Assembly: GCA_023101885.1 (NCBI GenBank)
Contig: JALPQD010000225.1
Location: 248,001 to 312,000, forward strand
Reading direction: 5' to 3'
Source of the DNA: Typhlomys cinereus
Taxonomy: Eukaryota > Chordata > Mammalia > Rodentia > Platacanthomyidae
DNA: 64,000 nt
The position numbers were made by a program, and so were the translations under genes. The notes under the pieces are model-generated. The model was not told the origin of the DNA, did not search any database, and saw nothing but the letters and a program-made list of their open reading frames with translations. The stretch's first letter is position 1. Each line of letters starts with the position of its first letter. Below, piece by piece: positions 45,612 through 57,210 of this stretch.

Positions 45612-47090
45612 AATTTTTTTATTCTTTTAGTATTGCATACATGAAAATAGCAAATTTATGATATTTCAACACCTAATCCCACCCAATTCCTTTATCCAAT
45701 AAAACCTTCCTTCTTCCCTGACAGTCTCCCCCCCCGATTTTCACGTCTTTACACATGTGTGACTCACTGAGTTTCATCAGGTTGCCTTTGATGGCATGTG
45801 TCTGAATATTTGCTGGACAATGAGTCACATATCAGTGGGTACCACTGAGGTATCCCCCATCTCATCAACATTAACTCTCATCAGCATCTCAGGGAGATGT
45901 GAGACCTCTTGTAATCTTTCGCCTTCCATGATGATAGGACAAATCCTGTTCAGGTCTTCTGGAAATATACATAGTTGCAGTGAATTGATGAATGCAACAG
46001 TTTTGTCATATCCATAACATAGTGTCTGGCCATGTCTCTGCCTCTCTTCAGGCTCTTAAAATCTTATCATTCCCTCTTCTACAGTTTCCTAAGCCTTAGG
46101 GTAGGGGTGGCTTAGATGTTCTGTTTAAGGGTATCTTTTTTCCTATACTTTGGCCAATTGTGATTACCTGTGATAAACACTTTCCATTGCTAAAGGAGGC
46201 TTCTTGGTTGAGTGCGGAGTGTCTCTCCAAATTATGGATATAATGACAAACGTTTAAAAGGTAGTTTGACATAGTATCTTTGTAGCTAAACTTTAATAGG
46301 TCACAGCCCTACCCCCAGGGTCTATGTTCTTTTCTTTCATAGAATGAGTCTTAAATGCAATCAGAAAGTGGTTGTTTGCACTCGTGATAATCTTGCCACT
46401 ATCACACTAATGGTTGTCTCTTCCCAAGGGTGGTTGTTATTTCAGCTTGCAACATTCATGGATTAATGAATCTACTAATTGTTTTCTTCCCCCAAGAGCT
46501 TCCATAGCACTTTCTGGTACTATGAAAACTGTCCAGAAAGGAGGAAACTTACAATTCTAGCTGATGATTTTGTTTTTGTTTTTGTTGTTGCTTTTTAAAA
46601 AAAATCTATGTTCTATGATAAATACGTGTTACATCTTCAGTGATAGTGCCTTACTGGTTATTTCTTTGTGTGTGTGTGTGTGTGTATGTGTGTGTGTGTA
46701 TACACACACATTTGTGTATCAGAGGGCACTATTACTGTGCCTGTGGAGGCCCAAAGGTGACTTCAGGAACCATCTGGAATACTTTTACCTCACTTTTGCT
46801 TTACTCTAGAATTTCCCAGGCTCCACCTTTCAGCCAGAAGTACAGGCCATAACCATTTCTGCCTGGTGTTTTCACATGGGATCTGGGATCTAAATTCAGA
46901 TCTTTCTGTTTGCAAGGCAGAGTTTTAACCCCTGACCTATCTTCCCAGACTGTTTAATGGTCATTTCTTGAGATAAAACAAGAGCAATGGCAAAACCTTA
47001 TACTGCTGTGAGCATCTTTGAAACTTCAACAAACAACTTAATAGGAGGTATAACATACCTAGTACTTAGAATATTGCTTAATTGCCTATG
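45612..47090 (-). mobile_element. Old L1 3' UTR fragment interrupted by a SINE
   Basis: T-rich lead, C-rich tract at 45,725-45,740, 'ggctcttaaaatcttatc', 'ttcctaagccttagggtagg' and, after the SINE at 46,660, a continuation ('gagcaatggcaaaacc', 'gagcatctttgaaac') that matches the old L1 3' end at 25,900-25,960. Same subfamily as the 24,757 fragment. Confidence 0.7.
46660..46955 (-). mobile_element. Old tRNA-derived SINE inside an old L1 3' UTR
   Basis: TG tract at 46,669-46,700, 'gtgcctgtggaggccc', 'atttcccaggctccacc', 'tctgcctggtgttttc' and 'acctatcttcccaga' run in the reverse order of the SINE family. Old L1 sequence continues on both sides. Confidence 0.8.
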
Positions 47091-47804
47091 AGTTCTAGTT
47101 AGAGCATCATAGGGCATTTTGTTGTTGTTATTTTGCCTTGGCATTTTTTCTCTGTATTCTCTCTGTGTTCTCCTCTACAGGGTATGAGTGCTGTCATTTT
47201 TTAAATGAAAATGTTTTTGATATACTAATAGTGTAGAAGGCTTCTATTTGTTTGTATCTTACAACATTAATGCAATTTGTCTCCTCATCAGCCCTTCCTG
47301 TACTCTGTCACCTCATCTCACCCCACCTTAAGTATTTCCCCCATTATTCCTCTTTCCACCTTGCCACCTGTGAGCTTTTATAGCTCTACTTTTTAATATG
47401 TGAAATACTAACTGCTAATACTGGGGAGGAAAATGGGTTTGGTGGATGGTAAGTCCCGTAAGTCTCTGTTTGATTGATTACTGACATCACCCAACGCCAA
47501 TATTCATGTCTTTACTCTTGGCCTAGTTAGATTCTTCCAGCAGTGTTTCTGTGTTCTGCCCACAGATTGAAGGCTTGGCTTCCAATGTGCTGAAATTTAG
47601 GAGTGTCAGAATTCAGCTATCCTATGTTCACTCAATCCCCATTCTTGATTCAAAAATTATACTTTCAAATATGTCTGACCTTCTGTGTATCCTTTCCAGA
47701 GAATAAACATGCAGTCATTTGCTTGGACAAAGGAAGAACTCTCTATTGCACAGAGTAGCAGAGATGTGGAGAGAATAACTGTTCCTTCTTAAAATTAAAA
47801 CAAA
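47091..47804. other. Possible further old L1 remnant, otherwise single-copy
   Basis: The stretch at about 47,200-47,480 has a T-rich lead and C-rich phrases ('catctcaccccacc') reminiscent of another reversed L1 3' end, but I cannot define ends. No exon seen. Confidence 0.3.
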
Positions 47805-47807
47805 AAA

Positions 47808-47943
47808 TGTTTTTGAGACGGTGCTTTACAATACCCCAGACTAGCTTCAAAGTAACTTGTATAACAGATAATAAGCTTGACCTCCTGGTTGCCTTACTTC
47901 CACCTCCCAGTGCTGGGACAACAGGAGTGTGCCCTAGGCCAAG
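47808..47943 (-). mobile_element. B1-like SINE
   Basis: 'ttttgagacggtgctttac', 'agactagcttcaaag', 'acctcccagtgctgggac' match the reverse B1 consensus, nearly full length and diverged. Confidence 0.82.
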
Positions 47944-49688
47944 CTAATAGCTACTTCTAGTCATGCCCCATCCCTCCTCTCAGATTTTAAAAGTACCCAT
48001 TGCTGCCAGTTTCTGTGTCCTTTGGGGATTCCATGGTAGAGAGATTAGATTCAGCATTTCCTGTTTGCAGCCCAGAGGACTCAGCTGCTGCTCACTGCCT
48101 GTTTTCTGGCTTACAGTTTCATCGCTGCTCTGTCTTCATTGGTTTCCTCTCATCCTGGTATTTATTCTTTGTAAGAAGTCCTGGACCCTTCCCACACAAA
48201 ATACCAGATGGATATTTCATGTGAAAATGAAGTATCAAGATCAGTGACCGATTTAAAGAATGACTTATTTTATAAGAAAGATAACATCTTTTACTTTATA
48301 GTAATTTATTACCATCACATAAGGGAAGAACAATTGAGCATCTTGTAACATTTAAACTAATAAGTGGAATGTTCAATTTTAGAGTAAGCAATTATGTTAT
48401 CTCCCCCAAGAAAACTGCAATGAAACAGAAGGAATAACTTTGACCAGCATCAGTGAGGTACGTTCTCTTACCTGCTTTGCACGTGAATGCAGACCTACCT
48501 TTTCATTGTAGTCTAAAAGACTTTTGCTGCAATAATAGCCACAGCCTTGAGGAAACAACACTCCATTTTGTATGTGGCATAATTAATTCAACAAACTCTA
48601 ATTAAGTACTTGTTATCAAGCAGATGCTTTTCCTGTCACTGGGGTAAGAGAAGTAAACAGAAGAAATCCAAACCTCAATTCCTCCAAGGACAGCAAGGAG
48701 GAGCAGACAGAGTGCCACAGGGGCGGCAAGCAGAAGCATTCTGATGTCCACAAGATGAGGACATGTGCATCGACATATGCACAGGTTTAGCACACTTCCT
48801 TCTCTATTTTCTGCAGATTCGTTTCCCTTCTTACATAATGGCATTGAACCCAAGGCCTACCTATGCTAAAAAAAAAAAAAACCTCTACCACGAGTCCTCT
48901 TTTTGAAGTGAATTTTAAACTCTCACTAGGCCACTGGGCCTAGTTTTTGTAGGCATCTAAAGTATAAAAACATGATCAGTCTTCTTACATGACAAAACAC
49001 TGATTAGGGTCCATAGAATTACAAAATGTTCTTCCATAAATTTTCTTGAAGAGAATCTTTATGAAGAAACACAGTTAAAAATCCGTACCAAAACATAACC
49101 ATATGACCGGGGATATGGAGGGATTGTTTAGTCTATAGAAGACCTTGGATTTCATCTTCAATGTAGGAAGATCAGGAGACCAAGTATTTTTGTTGTTGTT
49201 GTTGTTAAATAGTGCATTCAAGGATAATTGAATGAACAGCACCCACTGGTCTATTTTTTTACATCTTTTTTGATAGTGCAACCATAACATGAGCTATGAT
49301 TTATTAAGAGTTATCATACTAGATATCTAAAGAAAATTCTAGAAAAGTTTTCTGTATTTCATGTATTTGAAAATATATGAATTTGTTCACTCCCCATAAA
49401 ACGAGAATACATCCGTTAAGTTTGATAGTTTTAACAACTCTTTTGAAGTTATCTATTCCCAAGCTATTTGTTATAAATCATCTCCTTCTTAACTCTGACA
49501 GAAGCTATACATGCTAAGGGATTATCCAAGTTCTGCTGGCTTGGGGATGGGCGAACCAACTAGAAATAAAGGTTTTTTCACCTCTACATATTTTTAACAA
49601 ACACCAACCCTGCTATACAGCAACCCTGCTATACAACTTGTGTTGTACAGCAACCAACCCTGTGTCAACATCTAGATGGACCAAGGAA

Positions 49689-49689
<1 letters not shown>
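47944..49689. other. Single-copy DNA, no gene recognised
   Basis: Overlapping plus-strand frames at 47963-48247 have no recognisable domain. An ID-like scrap ('gcattgaacccaaggcc') sits at about 48,840. A 16-base tandem (CAACCCTGCTATACAG/A) occurs at 49605-49636. Confidence 0.35.

Positions 49690-49744
<55 letters not shown>
49690..49744 (+). repeat. (AT)n microsatellite
   Basis: A pure AT run of about 54 bases. Confidence 0.97.
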
Positions 49745-49747
<3 letters not shown>

Positions 49748-49749
49748 TC

Positions 49750-50760
49750 ATTTTTTTTTTACAAATTATCTACAGACATTCAGATTATAAAGGGCAAAAT
49801 GTACCATGGTATGGATTGATAATTTTTTTTTAAACCTTACAGCTACAGCCGTCCAATGAAGATGCATAATATTTCATCTATTTTCAGGAGTTTCTTTTTT
49901 ACCATTTCTTATTCAACATTCATTGCCTTTACAAATTCAAGATTCTGACTTATATTTTCATGTTAGTTGGTTCCTGTTCTTCTCCAAGAAAACACTATTA
50001 GTTATTAGCCTCTGTTTCACATATTGTGAAATCTACATATTTAACCTTGTTATTCAATAATATTTATTGTGCTCAGTATCACACTATTATCAGCAAAATA
50101 TAATTTTAAAGAATCTTTACCACTCTCAAAAGAAGCACTGACTAAATCAGGGTCCATTCCCCATTCCTGCCTTTCCACAAATCTACCTCTGCCCAGGGCC
50201 ACTTTCTGCAGAGATGGCTTAACCTGCAGGCATTTGCAAGTAGAATCCTGTAACATATAGTTCTTTGTGGCTGACTTCTCTTGGTCAGATGGTGTGTTCA
50301 AGATTCATCTGTACTGTAGATGCACCAGCTTTCATACTGCTGAATAATATTCAACTTCATGAACTTATAAATTTTGTGTATGAATTCATTGGTATGTTCT
50401 CATTTCTCTATGTATGTACCTTGGGATAAAATTACTCAGTCATTATCAATGAGGAAATTCCAGCTGGTTTTCACAGTAGCTGCTTTAGCAGGCATGCTGG
50501 GAGCCGTGTATAAGGGTTCACCTTCATCTTCTCATTTCACCACCTGGATTGTAGCCTCAAAAGTATGTATGAAGAAACATCTGACTGCTGTTTTGATTTA
50601 TGTTTTCAAGATGATTGTTGATGCTGAATATCCTTCATGTGGCTAGTACACATTTGTTTATCTTTTTTGTAAAGACACTTATTTAAATCAGTTATGTACT
50701 AAAAATGGAGCTATTTGTCTTTTTATTACTAATTAGAAGTTTATTTTTCAAAAACTTTGT
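49750..50760 (-). mobile_element. Probable very old LINE fragment
   Basis: 'ttctcttggtcagatgg', 'aagattcatctgtactg', 'actgctgaataatattc' resemble the complement of L1 ORF2 C-terminal or 3' sequence. The match is weak and frames are destroyed. Confidence 0.4.
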
Positions 50761-50764
50761 TGCA

Positions 50765-51185
50765 GTTCACCTGCATGATTGCTGATAAATGACCATCAAA
50801 TGGCTTAAGGGAACAAGGAGTTTATTTCCCTGGGACAGTCTGGTTACAGTTCATAGACCAGCTTGACCGGAGAGCACGCACCAACACCAGGGCCGAGGGA
50901 ACTGGCCACACCATCACCACGTAATGGCTGAGAGAGGGACGATCCTTACTTGCCAGACTAGCATGTCTGGCCAAGTATAAAAAAGGATGCCAATTTCCTC
51001 AACCGACTCTCAGTATTTTATTCATCTATTCAGGGCTTAGTCCTACCCATCTGGGCCTTCCCCATCAGCTAGACAACCTCCTGAAGGTTTGCTCTAAGTT
51101 TAACTCAACCATTAACTCTCTACAAATGTACCCAGAGCTCAAACCCTCAACTATCAAGTTGACACCTGTGCCTAACTTTGACAAA
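50765..51185 (-). mobile_element. MLT-type MaLR LTR
   Basis: 'aacaaggagtttatttccc', 'ccgagggaactggcc', 'cagggcttagtcctaccc', 'acctcctgaaggtttgc', 'atgtacccagagctc' and 'caagttgacacctgtg' match the LTR at 21,505 in order. Confidence 0.75.
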
Positions 51186-51300
51186 CTTTCAATGTATTTA
51201 CTTATGAGAGAAAGGACAACTTTTGGAAGTTGGTTCTCTACTTCCACCATGTGGCCTTCCTGGGAGTAAACTTGGGTGGCCAGGCTTACAAGCAGGTATC
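51186..51300 (-). mobile_element. B2-like SINE fragment
   Basis: 'gtatttacttatgagag', 'aggacaacttttggaagttgg' and 'ccaccatgtggcc' match the family at 4,990 and 41,105. Confidence 0.7.
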
Positions 51301-51424
51301 CTCACTGTAACTATATGTGTTTGGTTTTTGGAATATTTGCATATAGATGAGATAGCTGGGACATGAGACCTAAATTTAAACATGAACTAACTTGAAGGTG
51401 ATATTACATAATATTTCTTATTTA

Positions 51425-51775
51425 TATACTGTGGCTCAATGAACAGAATTAATTCTTGATGTCTGTGATGTCTGGTGTTATCACCTGGACATCTAAGAGG
51501 CAAGATTCCAAAACATCTGAGAGGGACTTTTTAGATTGGGGCTGGCCTCTGAGCATGCCTGTAAGGAATTGTCTTGATTTCATGTAATTGAGGTGAGAAG
51601 ACAGCCTATTGTGGATGGTGCCATTCCCTGGGCAGGCAGTCTAGGACTATATCAATCTATAGCGAGAGTTGAGCACTAGAAAACTTGTAACTATTTGTTC
51701 TTGACATCTGTCTGTCTGTCTATCTACTATCTATCTATCCATCTCTCTCTCTATCTATCATCTATCTATCTATCT
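51425..51775 (+). mobile_element. MLT-type MaLR LTR ending in a (TCTA)n microsatellite
   Basis: 'tggtgttatcacctgg', 'gattggggctggcctctgag', 'tgtggatggtgccattccctggg', in pieces, follow the plus-strand MLT order. A TCTG/TCTA tetramer run fills 51707-51775. Confidence 0.65.
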
Positions 51776-52002
51776 AACACCTGGAAATGTAACTGTGACT
51801 TTCACATTTTAGGGAACGACTAGTGCTTATCGAAATCAAGGAAACAGAAAAAACTCAACAGAGTACTGCAGTATAGTGAGTGCTAAGATTGTGAATCAGT
51901 GGGTAACAGGAAGCATCAGAATAAGAGCTGGATAATGCATAGTTTAAATAACCATATTCCATAGATTTTCTAATATAAGCTACAGACAGTAAATAGAAGT
52001 GG

Positions 52003-52215
52003 GCTGGAAAGATGGCTCAGGGGTTAAAGTCTTTGCCTCAAAAGCAAATGAAACTGAATTCAGATCCCCAAATCCCACTTAAAAATTCCTGGAAAATACG
52101 GTGACTACAATTCTGTCTCTGGAAGGCAGAGCCAAGGAAATCCCAGGGCAAAGCATTAAGGTTGAGCAATCCAAGATAGTTCCAGATGATACCTTTGGAC
52201 CTCCACAAGCACTCT

Positions 52216-52252
<37 letters not shown>

Positions 52253-52280
52253 ACACACATACACACACACACACACACAG
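52003..52280 (+). mobile_element. Old tRNA-derived SINE with CA tract
   Basis: Starts 'ggctggaaagatggctcag', then 'ctggaaggcagagcc', 'gacctccacaagcac' and a CA run at 52219-52280. It is older than the 11,087 family. Confidence 0.85.
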
Positions 52281-52299
52281 AAACCCATATTTACAAAAA

Positions 52300-53382
52300 A
52301 GAAATGTAAAAAAGACCCTTTTAATTTTCAGAGAAAGAAAGCTGAGTTAATTATAGACATGGCTAATACAATACCTAACAATCCTTCTTCCCTGTCTGTC
52401 TCTAGAGGAAAGTTCTCCCATTTACTTTGTTATCTAAGTCTCACCCAATCGCTAATCTTAAGTGTGGCACTATTCCCTTACTGAAGACTTATTAAAACAC
52501 AGCAGTTTTAATTTGATGTAAGAAAGTAAGTTTATAGAAGCAACTTAAAGATTTTTGCCAGCCACTTTTTACGTCCTGTTTGGTGAAATATAATAGTAAA
52601 TCTTATGTTATCAAAGATGGTGACAAGGTTACTTATTACTTTTTTGTCTTTAGCAAAATCTTGGCCTGCTTGGAAGAGACTTAAATAGGTTGTCCAAACT
52701 CTTTTCACAAGGAAAGGCAAAGAAAAACATGAAAATATGCTAAAACTTTAATTTAACTAAAAATAGACAAAACTATACATTTCAACATTGGCAGGATTTC
52801 GGCTCTTAACGAGAAATGAAAAGGAAGCCAAATTTGAAGAAAAAAATGTTAAGCATATTTAAAGTTCGGGTAATTTACTTTGTGGGTACTGTATAGAACA
52901 TTTTGGTTTAGTATTTTTGGATGCAGATGATGGATTATAAAGTTCTTTTAAAAGTCAGCATGTTAACAATCAGTTATTTCTTGAAAATGAGGAATTGTTT
53001 TTATTAACATAATTTTTTAAGATTTATTTTTATTTTTTTGACACTTTCACACATGAATACATTGTATTAACATAATTTTAATTCCAGTTTTCTCCTGGGT
53101 TTTTGATACATCTTTTTTCTGAGATCTCTGTTTATTTTAGCATCTGTGTTAATGGCCTTTTCCATACTTTTCTCCATAATTTTGTTACCCTTCTGATTTT
53201 CCAACAAGTCCTCTGGCTCTGTACTTTCATTGGGGACCAGTGAGGAGCCCTAACTTTAAGAGTCCTCTTTAAAACAGGACTCTTATCCATCTCCCTCCAT
53301 GTTACCTGAATAGAGTTAGTTCTTTATCTTTGAGAAATCTCCTAGTGCTTCTCTGTCCATCCTGTTATCTAGCAGAGCCTGG
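52300..53382. other. AT-rich DNA, nothing recognised
   Basis: No exon or repeat family supported. Confidence 0.3.
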
Positions 53383-53915
53383 CTACTTCATTTTAATGCT
53401 CTTGAGAACGATACTAAAAATGCTTTCTCTTTTAACATTTTGATTTGATTTCACAAGTCCCCGCCTTTTTTGTGAACACAAGCCTGGTCCTTTGGCCGAC
53501 ACCCTGGAAGAAAGTCTCTGGGCATTCTGGGAGAAAGGTGCTTTGTTCTGAGCACTTGACTCTGAGCGAGCTTCCTTCATCTCCCAGGGACTGTTCCAGT
53601 GTTCTGATTTCAACCACATTGTGTGCTTTTCCTCGAGCATTTGTTTCCTCTCTTCTTCCTCATCCCCAAAACCTCCTCATATGGGCTCCTTCTCTTTCCC
53701 ATCTGTTCTTTATTCACACAAGGAGACTTTTCACACAGTGTGCCTTTGAGCCCCTCTGCGTGCTTGGAGCCCACCTTAATCTTCCCGCCATGGTGAATTT
53801 CTTGAATTCGTTTACACATTTTTCTAAACAAATGATTCTTTCTCTAAGTCAGAGGTTAAGATTTGGAGGTAATGGTGTGACAATGTCTAGGTGTATTTTG
53901 GAGTTTCGGTACTAG
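53383..53915. other. Segment with long open frames on both strands
   Basis: A 156-codon plus-strand frame (53445-53915) overlaps minus-strand frames of 85, 61 and 73 codons. The minus-strand frames at 53383-53640 and 53610-53831 are Lys/Arg/Ser-rich and could be pieces of a decayed gene joined by a frameshift near 53,620. I do not recognise any family, and no poly-A tail or duplication marks a processed copy. Confidence 0.25.
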
Positions 53916-54099
53916 TGAAGTGGAATGCTGCTGTCATACTTAGGAGTCCTGCATGCTGCTTACCTGATTAAAATGTACTCCCAAACCTATCTGGCCCTCA
54001 AAACCACAGAAGACCCTGCAGTAAGAATAAAGCAAGTCTGCATTTTTATTCTCCCAGAGCATTGAATAATATATTCATGTGAATATGCTTATCTCTTTG

Positions 54100-55150
54100 A
54101 GTTCTTCCTTCATCCTTCTCTCGCTTTTTTGTTGGAAACTTCCAGAATGGAAGTCAATGTTTCTGGTTTAGTTTCTTTAATTTCATTCATATCAACAAAA
54201 AAGTGTATAATAATGATGAAAATTTTTATCTACTAGACATTACTCAGATTTTTTTTACTAGATTTTGTTTTTCTGCTAGGCACCTCATGATGATCTTGGG
54301 AGTAATTAAAACATTTGTGGACACTGCTCTTGTCTCAATTTGTAATTTTGTTCTTGTAACAGCAGGTACATGAACTTGAAGTTGGGTAGGTACTGAAATG
54401 TTTGCATTGTTGTGGTAAATGAAGTATCTTGATTTTTATGCTGAATAATCTTCCATAGTAGCTTCCCAATTTAAAGTTACATTTAAAATCCAATTGTGAC
54501 AATAATTTTTAATAATAAATGTTTCGGTAATGATAGGCTACATTTTAGAGAAAAGGTTCCTTATACAAATGGAGTCAAATTTATAGAGCTTTGCTGGGAG
54601 TTGCTGCTCTTGAAACCCTTTTCAGATGTGCAGTTTCACACAGAACTTGCCTTGACACTGATTTTCCAATCTCTTCTGAGTATTTAATAGGCTATCTTTA
54701 AAGCAAGAAAATGACACGCAGCCAGTAAATAGGAGTGGATTCAGATTCGTCCCCTTACCTATAACTAGCCCAGCCAATGGAGAAGTAGCTTGAAATCTAT
54801 CAACTCAGAATCAAATTTTCTGGGAGGAAAAGTGATGAAACTTTACCAGGCAACTCCACATGTCACTTCCTCCACAGTAATTCTATTACTTTTATGCCTT
54901 GACTCCTACTTTTTCTGATATTAGCAAAATGTTCAGGGATATATTGAATCAATTTTCTGATTTGTGAATTTGATGTCATAGCAGAGCTCTTCTATGTTCA
55001 TTCTGAAGGTCTCCACAGTTTATCTTTTACCTGATTAACTCATTTGGAATTACTTTTTATGTATGGTGTGAGATCGAGCTTCATTTTACTTATTTTTTCC
55101 ATAAAGTAAAACATCTCACTTGGGATGTCTAGTCTCTTACTTAGTGGTTT
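54100..55150 (-). mobile_element. Ancient L1 ORF2 fragment
   Basis: 'attaactcatttggaattac', 'tgtatggtgtgagatcg' and 'cttcattttacttat' are the complement of a well-known L1 ORF2 stretch that also occurs in younger form near 59,110-59,165. The left half is less certain. Confidence 0.55.
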
Positions 55151-55871
55151 CCTATGTGTGTAGACTCATGCTTAGGTCTCCTGTCTGTGCTTTAACTATA
55201 TGGTTCATTCTCGTTCTCTCAGATTGTGGTAGTCAGTCTGTCATGTACAACACCTCCAGTGTTTCTCCTGAGCACCTTAGTTCTTTGTTGTACCTTAGGA
55301 ATTTTAGAGCTTGTCACACTATAGAAAACCTTGTGTGACTTCCTCTTCCATCTTTCTAGTCTCATGAACTCAAATCTTGAAAATTTGGGATCTGTTATTC
55401 ACATGCATGGCCATCCTTTTTCTTTACTGTTTTCCTGTCAATACCATTCATTTGCATCTTATAAGCCATTGGCATTCTTTCATTCTGAGTGCTGGCTGGC
55501 CTCTGTCCTCACCATCACTTGCTGCTTCTGCGTTGGTTGCAGTTAGACTCAAGGTTAAGGTGGCCCCCATACAAAGTAGCGATCTTTCTGTTCTCAACTC
55601 CTTTTTTTCTGGAACCAAAAGCCAATGTCATTGCTGTGGTTTTCATATCTCTTGTTCTCCAAAGATCCATGCTAAAATTTTACCACATGTGGAAACAGCC
55701 TGTACTCCTTTGTCCTCCAGTCCACCTACAAACCCAAAGACTATAAAAACTTCTAACTTTGCTTCAGTGGTGCTGTTTCTCCTCCTTCACGAGAACAGCC
55801 AATTTGTCCCAATAAAACGCTTCTGTTTCCAGTCTTCATGACTTATTGGGAATCGGTTTGAGACCCTTACA
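55151..55871 (+). mobile_element. Possible LTR-like segment
   Basis: 'gactataaaaac' at about 55,738 followed 77 bases later by 'cccaataaaacgcttctg' and a TTACA end at 55,871 resembles the TATA box, poly-A signal and end of an ERV1-type LTR. The 5' end was not found. A 154-codon plus-strand frame overlaps it, with no recognised family. Confidence 0.35.
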
Positions 55872-56638
55872 TGGCTAGTATAACTGTGTTCCTCATCTCA
55901 CTGTGTCCTGGCAGTTATAGTTCCAATAGACTTACAAAACTTCTCTTTGGAAACCCAGAAATGTAGAGTCTCTCAGGAGAATATCACCCATTTTCTTTTC
56001 TCAGATCTTGTGGTGGTAAGTGGAGAAAGGATGGAGTGTCCTGCTGCATTCTTTCCATTCTTTTACAGGAACAAGTGCCGGGCAACCGCAGGCGCGTCGC
56101 TCTCTCCATCTGGTTCTTTCCAACCAGTTTCATCAGCTTTACAGTTAGAACTTACGGCCAAATGCTGGCTTTGATAAGTTGTATGAATTTTCAGCATTAC
56201 TATAAGTTTTCTAAACCTCTGAACTTCAAAGGTATTTTAGTTGGAAGGCACAGAGGCTAGCTCAACCCCCTTTCAAATGGAAACACCCAACTTTACCAGT
56301 TTTCACATTCAATAAATTTTTGTCTTTTGGCTGCACACATGATCACACACATCCAACAAATACTGGGTGTTGAAATTGGAGTTTTCATGTGTTTTTAAAT
56401 AAGATCCATGTTTTCAATTGTGACTATTTTCCCTCTTTATGAGCATGTCACCAATGCCATGAAAACCCTAGAGGAAAAATAAATGACAAGATGCCTGCCA
56501 ATAGCACATATGATGTTGAAAAGAGTTCAGATGTCTTTTACAATTTTATTATTTCTGTTTCTACTTATCCCCAAGTAAAATAGATTAGATAAATGCTTTC
56601 TAGAGGATCAAGTATTATGTTTGTGATAAACAAACATC
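55872..56638. other. Single-copy DNA, no gene recognised
   Basis: Nothing recognised apart from short chance frames at 55947-56260. Confidence 0.3.
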
Positions 56639-56926
56639 TGTGGTGGTTAATGTTCTTTGTCAACTTGATTGTATTTAGAAACACTTAGGGCAGATCTGTG
56701 AGACATTCTTAGAGATTAACTGCGGAAAGACTCACCCTGAAAGTGGGCTGGGGTCCAGTCTGAATAACATGATGAAAAGGTGAAAGGCAGATGAACAACA
56801 ATTCATCTGGCCCTGCTTCCTACACTCAGATGCAAAGTGAATGACTGAATTATGAACCCAAACAAACTCTCCCTGCTTGGTCAGGTATTTTGTCACAAGA
56901 GCAAGAGAAAGAGAACCAATACAACA
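56639..56926 (+). mobile_element. MLT-type MaLR LTR
   Basis: Starts 'tgtggtggttaatgttc' with 'gtcaacttgattgta', ends 'tcaggtattttgtcac' plus 'gagaaccaatacaaca'. Both ends fit MLT LTRs. It is shorter than the usual length, so internal deletion is likely. Confidence 0.75.
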
Positions 56927-57189
56927 CTCTTTATTAGCAATTAATCATAGATGGTATGATATGATGCTAATCTGATAGTACATTATTTCTAGATTTTTCC
57001 AGTGTTGATAATAATTCATGCAAGTATGTCCCAACTTTTGCATAATTGAACATCAACACTAAGTTCAGAAATGAAAAAAGTTTATATTTTTAGGGACCAA
57101 ATAAATTTTTTTGACATAATTCTTGCCTTGTTATAACCATCTATAATGTAGTATTTTAAGAACATTGGCTTAAGATCACTTGAAAGAAT

Positions 57190-57202
57190 ACTTAAAACTT
57201 TC
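57190..57202. other. Target site duplication, 3' side of the full-length L1
   Basis: ACTTAAAACTTTC, repeated exactly at 63508-63520. Confidence 0.95.
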
Positions 57203-57210
57203 TTTTTTTT

